This document shows positions 61,727 to 64,000 of a stretch of 64,000 nt of DNA, piece after piece; position 1 is the first letter of the stretch, and each line of letters opens with the position of its first letter. The notes beneath the pieces were generated by a model. That model did not search any database. It was not told the origin of the DNA and saw only the letters and a program-made list of their open reading frames with translations. A program made the position numbers and the translations under genes. This stretch comes from JAHBVL01 sp964461025. GTDB taxonomy: Bacteria; Chloroflexota; Chloroflexia; Thermomicrobiales; UBA6265. The stretch covers positions 8,369 to 72,368 of the forward strand of contig CAYWSE010000009.1 in the NCBI GenBank assembly GCA_964461025.1, read 5' to 3'.

Positions 61727-62395
61727 CTACTCCAGCGTTGAGAGAACGGCGCGGCAGGGAGCGCCGCACGAATCGCGAAGGGGAATCGGCAGCACGGTCA
61801 ATCGCGCTCGCGGTTCTCCCCACGTTCCTAACCCGACCAGCGGCGCCAGGATGATTGCCCCGCTGCCGAAGAGTGGTGTGTTGACGCCCTGTCCCTCTTC
61901 GGCGCGTGGATCGTCGAAACAGGGAACGTCGCCGCCCAGAATGGAGACATGCTTGTCGACGATCCACTCCATCGCCGGCAGATCGAAGTGCGGACTTTGC
62001 AGAACGAACACCGATCCGTCTTCCTGCCAGTGCTGATCCCACCCGGTCGAGAGAAGGAGCGCGTCGCCCGGTTCGAGGCCGTGCACATTCGCTTCCAGAT
62101 CGTCGACCGTAATGTGTTCGAGCGGACCCTTGGGAATGACGGCGATCGATGCGTTCAGGAAGAGCTTCTCGACTGGCACCTGCTCGATGCTCGGCGCGTT
62201 GGCGAAGAGGTGCTTGGCGGTCTCCAGATAGGTGCCATAGAGCGTCGGCATCGCGAACCAGTCGTTCTCGAAGCCATGCTCTGCGATCGTCGCCCAACGT
62301 CGCTGCTCGAACGGGGGCACGAGGTCCGGCATCATCGATCCATACGACCAAAGTCCCGGCTCGAGCACGCCGGTGATGTCGAGATAGCGCGTCAT
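61727..62395 (-). CDS. Cyclase-family protein (PF04199) with altered metal motif
   Basis: A 222-residue member of the kynurenine-formamidase/cyclase family, which hydrolyses amides, esters or lactones. The fold's features are GPLEHITVDDLE, GDALLLSTGWDQHW, SPHFDLPAMEWIVDKHVSILGGDVP and the late FGSGAIIL. The zinc motif HxGTHxDxPxH is replaced by LYGTYLETAKH: two of the His are Leu and Tyr and the Asp is Glu, while the final His remains. Either metal binding is different or the protein is not a classical hydrolase. It is 13 bases downstream of the transhydrogenase. Confidence 0.82.
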   Translation of the reverse strand: MTRYLDITGVLEPGLWSYGSMMPDLVPPFEQRRWATIAEHGFENDWFAMPTLYGTYLETAKHLFANAPSIEQVPVEKLFLNASIAVIPKGPLEHITVDDLEANVHGLEPGDALLLSTGWDQHWQEDGSVFVLQSPHFDLPAMEWIVDKHVSILGGDVPCFDDPRAEEGQGVNTPLFGSGAIILAPLVGLGTWGEPRARLTVLPIPLRDSCGAPCRAVLSTLE

Positions 62396-62408
62396 CTGAA
62401 TTCCCTTC

Positions 62409-63686
62409 CTACCAGTAGGTCATTGAATTGCGGAAGAGTTCCCGCAGATCGTCGTCCGATGCGGGTCTCGGCGAAAGCTTGGTGACCCGATGCTGCGGCG
62501 TCGTCCCGGCAACCAGCGCATCGAGATCGTCCTCGCCGAAGTCGAGCTCGGCCAAACCGTTTGGCATGCCGGTCTGCTGCATGATCTCGATCAGTCGCTG
62601 GCTGAGGATATCCCCAGCCAGTTCGAGGGGAACATCGCCGACGTTGGCACCGAGCAGGCGAGCCGCTTCGAGGTGCCGTTCGGGATTCGCCTGGGCCGTC
62701 CACCGGAACACCGCCGGAGCGGTCAGAATCACCGACATGCCATGCGGCACCATCGGGTGATCGTCGGGGTACCCGGGCGGCATGTAGCTCCTGACCTTGC
62801 CGGAGATTGGGTAGGACATCCCATGCGGCAGATGCACACCGGCGTTGCCGAACCCGATGCCGGCGTAGGCGGCGGCCAGCATCATCGTGCCGCGCGCTTC
62901 CAGATTGTCCGGTTCCTCGATGACCTGGACGATGGTGGCGGCGACCATTTCCATCGCTTTCGAGCTCCAGATGTCGCTGATGGGGTTGGAACCCTGATAC
63001 GACGGCCGCAGTTTCGGCGATTCGGGCGCCGGTCGGGTCGAATAGTTGATCGCGGTGAACGATTCGATAGCGTGGCTCAGGACGTCGAGGGCGGAGCTGG
63101 CGGTGACCATCGCCGGCATCGTCAGCGTATTGACCGGATCGAGCACGCCCATCGTCGGCCGCAGCGCCCGGTTGGCGATGGCGGTCTTGGCGTTGAGCGC
63201 TTTGTAATCGAATACCGCAACGCCGGTCGTTTCGCTGCCGGTTCCGGCCGTGGTCGGCACCGCGATCAGCGGTTTGAGCTTGCCCGGCACCGGTTCGGCC
63301 CGCCCGATCGGGGCGTTGACATAGGTGAGCAATTCGGCCGGATAGCAATTGTAGAGATTGGCCGCTTTCGCGGTGTCGATCACCGAGCCACCACCGACCG
63401 GCAGAAAGGCGTCGAATGCACCCTCGTTGGCGACATCGACCGCTTCCGCCCACGACTGGTCGGTAGGTTCGACACGAACCCGGTCGAAAACCTCGACCTC
63501 GAGGTTCTCGGCCCGGCACGCTTCGAGCGCCGTCTGCACGGCAACACCGTGCAGGAGCCGCTCGTCGGTGACCAGCAGCACCCGTTTGACCCCAAGCGCC
63601 GCCAGATCGGCGCCGACCTCGCGCGTCACGCCGGGTCCGTACTTGATCGACGACGTATCGAGCGTGAATGCAGATTCGTTAGGCAC
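62409..63686 (-). CDS. Hydroxyacid-oxoacid transhydrogenase (ADHFE1-like iron alcohol dehydrogenase)
   Basis: Group III iron-containing dehydrogenase that couples oxidation of a 4-hydroxyacid such as 4-hydroxybutyrate to reduction of 2-oxoglutarate. The 425-residue protein follows human ADHFE1 from end to end: VRVEPTDQSWAEAV, GAFDAFLPVGGGSVIDTAKAANLY, APIGRAEPVPG, VPTTAGTGSETTGVAVFDY, SYQGSNPISDIW, AGIGFGNAGVHLPHGMSYPI and HRVTKLSPRPASDDDL. GTG at 63686 has AAAGGAGA six bases upstream. It heads the cluster with the cyclase and DUF362 genes. Confidence 0.93.
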   Translation of the reverse strand: MPNESAFTLDTSSIKYGPGVTREVGADLAALGVKRVLLVTDERLLHGVAVQTALEACRAENLEVEVFDRVRVEPTDQSWAEAVDVANEGAFDAFLPVGGGSVIDTAKAANLYNCYPAELLTYVNAPIGRAEPVPGKLKPLIAVPTTAGTGSETTGVAVFDYKALNAKTAIANRALRPTMGVLDPVNTLTMPAMVTASSALDVLSHAIESFTAINYSTRPAPESPKLRPSYQGSNPISDIWSSKAMEMVAATIVQVIEEPDNLEARGTMMLAAAYAGIGFGNAGVHLPHGMSYPISGKVRSYMPPGYPDDHPMVPHGMSVILTAPAVFRWTAQANPERHLEAARLLGANVGDVPLELAGDILSQRLIEIMQQTGMPNGLAELDFGEDDLDALVAGTTPQHRVTKLSPRPASDDDLRELFRNSMTYW

Positions 63687-63794
63687 GTTCTCTCCTTTCG
63701 GCGATCCGATCGCCGCTCGCATTATCACCGGGGAGGGCACGGTTGCGCTGGGCTTTCGATAAGTTTCATGGCAATTGGCGCTTCCAAGCACATC

Positions 63795-63907
63795 GTCATT
63801 CTGAGCGGAGCGAAGAATCTCTCGTTCGGCGCAGCTGCAATACTCCGAGCAGCGCTGCAGGAGGCTTCCCGCTGCGGCGGAAGATCCTTCGCTTCGCTCA
63901 GGATGAC
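63795..63907. repeat. Dispersed element family A, copy 4
   Basis: Begins GTCATTCTGAGCGGAGCGAA and ends CTTCGCTCAGGATGAC, so both ends are good inverted repeats (GTCATTCTGAGCG type). The interior has CTTCCCGCTGCGGCGGAAGATC, shared with the other copies. It lies in the gap between the transhydrogenase gene and the partial gene at the right edge. Confidence 0.75.
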
Positions 63908-63945
63908 AGTCCCTGTTCGGGAGACCAGTACATTTGCACGACGGC

Positions 63946-64000
63946 CTATGAACGCGGAAAAACGTCCTGGAGCCGGGAGTAGAGCTCCCGATAGGTGGCG
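63946..64000 (-). CDS. C-terminal end of a gene cut by the window edge, possibly FGGY-family sugar kinase
   Basis: On the minus strand the last codons read ATYRELYSRLQDVFPRS followed by TAG. The YRxLYxxLxxVF ending resembles the C-termini of xylulokinase-like FGGY kinases. Seventeen residues are too few for a firm call. Confidence 0.35.
   Translation of the reverse strand, partial: ATYRELYSRLQDVFPRS

Noticed and set aside
1..64000. tRNA or rRNA genes, prophage, toxin-antitoxin or phage-defence systems
   Set aside because: No T-loop-like motif in a cloverleaf context, no integrase or transposase, and no recognisable defence gene was found by reading both strands.

Overview
The window is a 64 kb stretch of a GC-rich bacterial chromosome, densely packed on both strands. 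Gene content points to Chloroflexota, probably Thermomicrobia (a Sphaerobacter-like lineage). This is inferred from a fused beta-alpha acetyl-CoA carboxylase transferase, secreted proteins with Ser/Pro/Ala/Val-rich tails, L,D-transpeptidases carrying 'ETGH' repeats, Tat-type leaders on ABC substrate-binding proteins, and frequent GTG/TTG starts. No rRNA, tRNA, CRISPR array, integrase, transposase or prophage gene was recognised.

Bases 1-24,700 are mostly housekeeping: an inner-membrane flippase-like protein (cut by the left edge) and UppP; gamma-glutamyltransferase; a radical SAM SPL-family protein; a nucleoside deoxyribosyltransferase-like protein; a YugP-type zinc peptidase behind a manganese (yybP-ykoY) riboswitch; homoserine dehydrogenase plus a methyltransferase; the AccD-AccA fusion; PurK/PurE; CTP synthase; an MBL-fold hydrolase; RecX; and a four-gene minus-strand operon (cupin, asparaginase, prenyl diphosphate synthase, orotate-phosphoribosyltransferase-like protein). 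It ends with a secreted L,D-transpeptidase convergent with a beta-propeller protein on a mucin-like stalk.

Bases 24,700-46,300 form an accessory, almost wholly plus-strand catabolic region. After a 536-base gene-free stretch with three tandem RNA-like hairpins come a membrane-anchored protein of unknown function and a tightly coupled operon: Gfo/Idh/MocA dehydrogenase, YdiF-type CoA-transferase, a gluconate-dehydrogenase-subunit-3/GMC fusion, enoyl-CoA hydratase and a GH88 unsaturated glucuronyl hydrolase. A ceramidase-like hydrolase, a D-hydroxyacid dehydrogenase, two tandem paralogous amidohydrolases, a peptide-type ABC importer and a sugar-type (CUT1) ABC importer follow, the importers both without ATPase genes, then a second GMC oxidoreductase. 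Together these look like uptake and oxidation of uronate or polyol-type sugars and their conversion to CoA esters; the substrate is not known.

Bases 46,300-64,000 return to core functions: a decaprenyl-phosphate phosphoribosyltransferase-like UbiA protein, PyrD coupled to a CrtI-like oxidoreductase, a second L,D-transpeptidase, RecJ, Lon, a LOG-family protein, MurI, and a minus-strand trio (DUF362, cyclase, hydroxyacid-oxoacid transhydrogenase). The right edge probably clips the C-terminus of a sugar kinase.

Two families of short dispersed inverted-repeat elements sit in the intergenic gaps: one with GTCATTCTGAGCG-like ends (about 1.84, 17.8, 58.6 and 63.8 kb) and one built on GTCGCCAT...ATGGCGAC (about 5.1, 6.3 and 10.4 kb).
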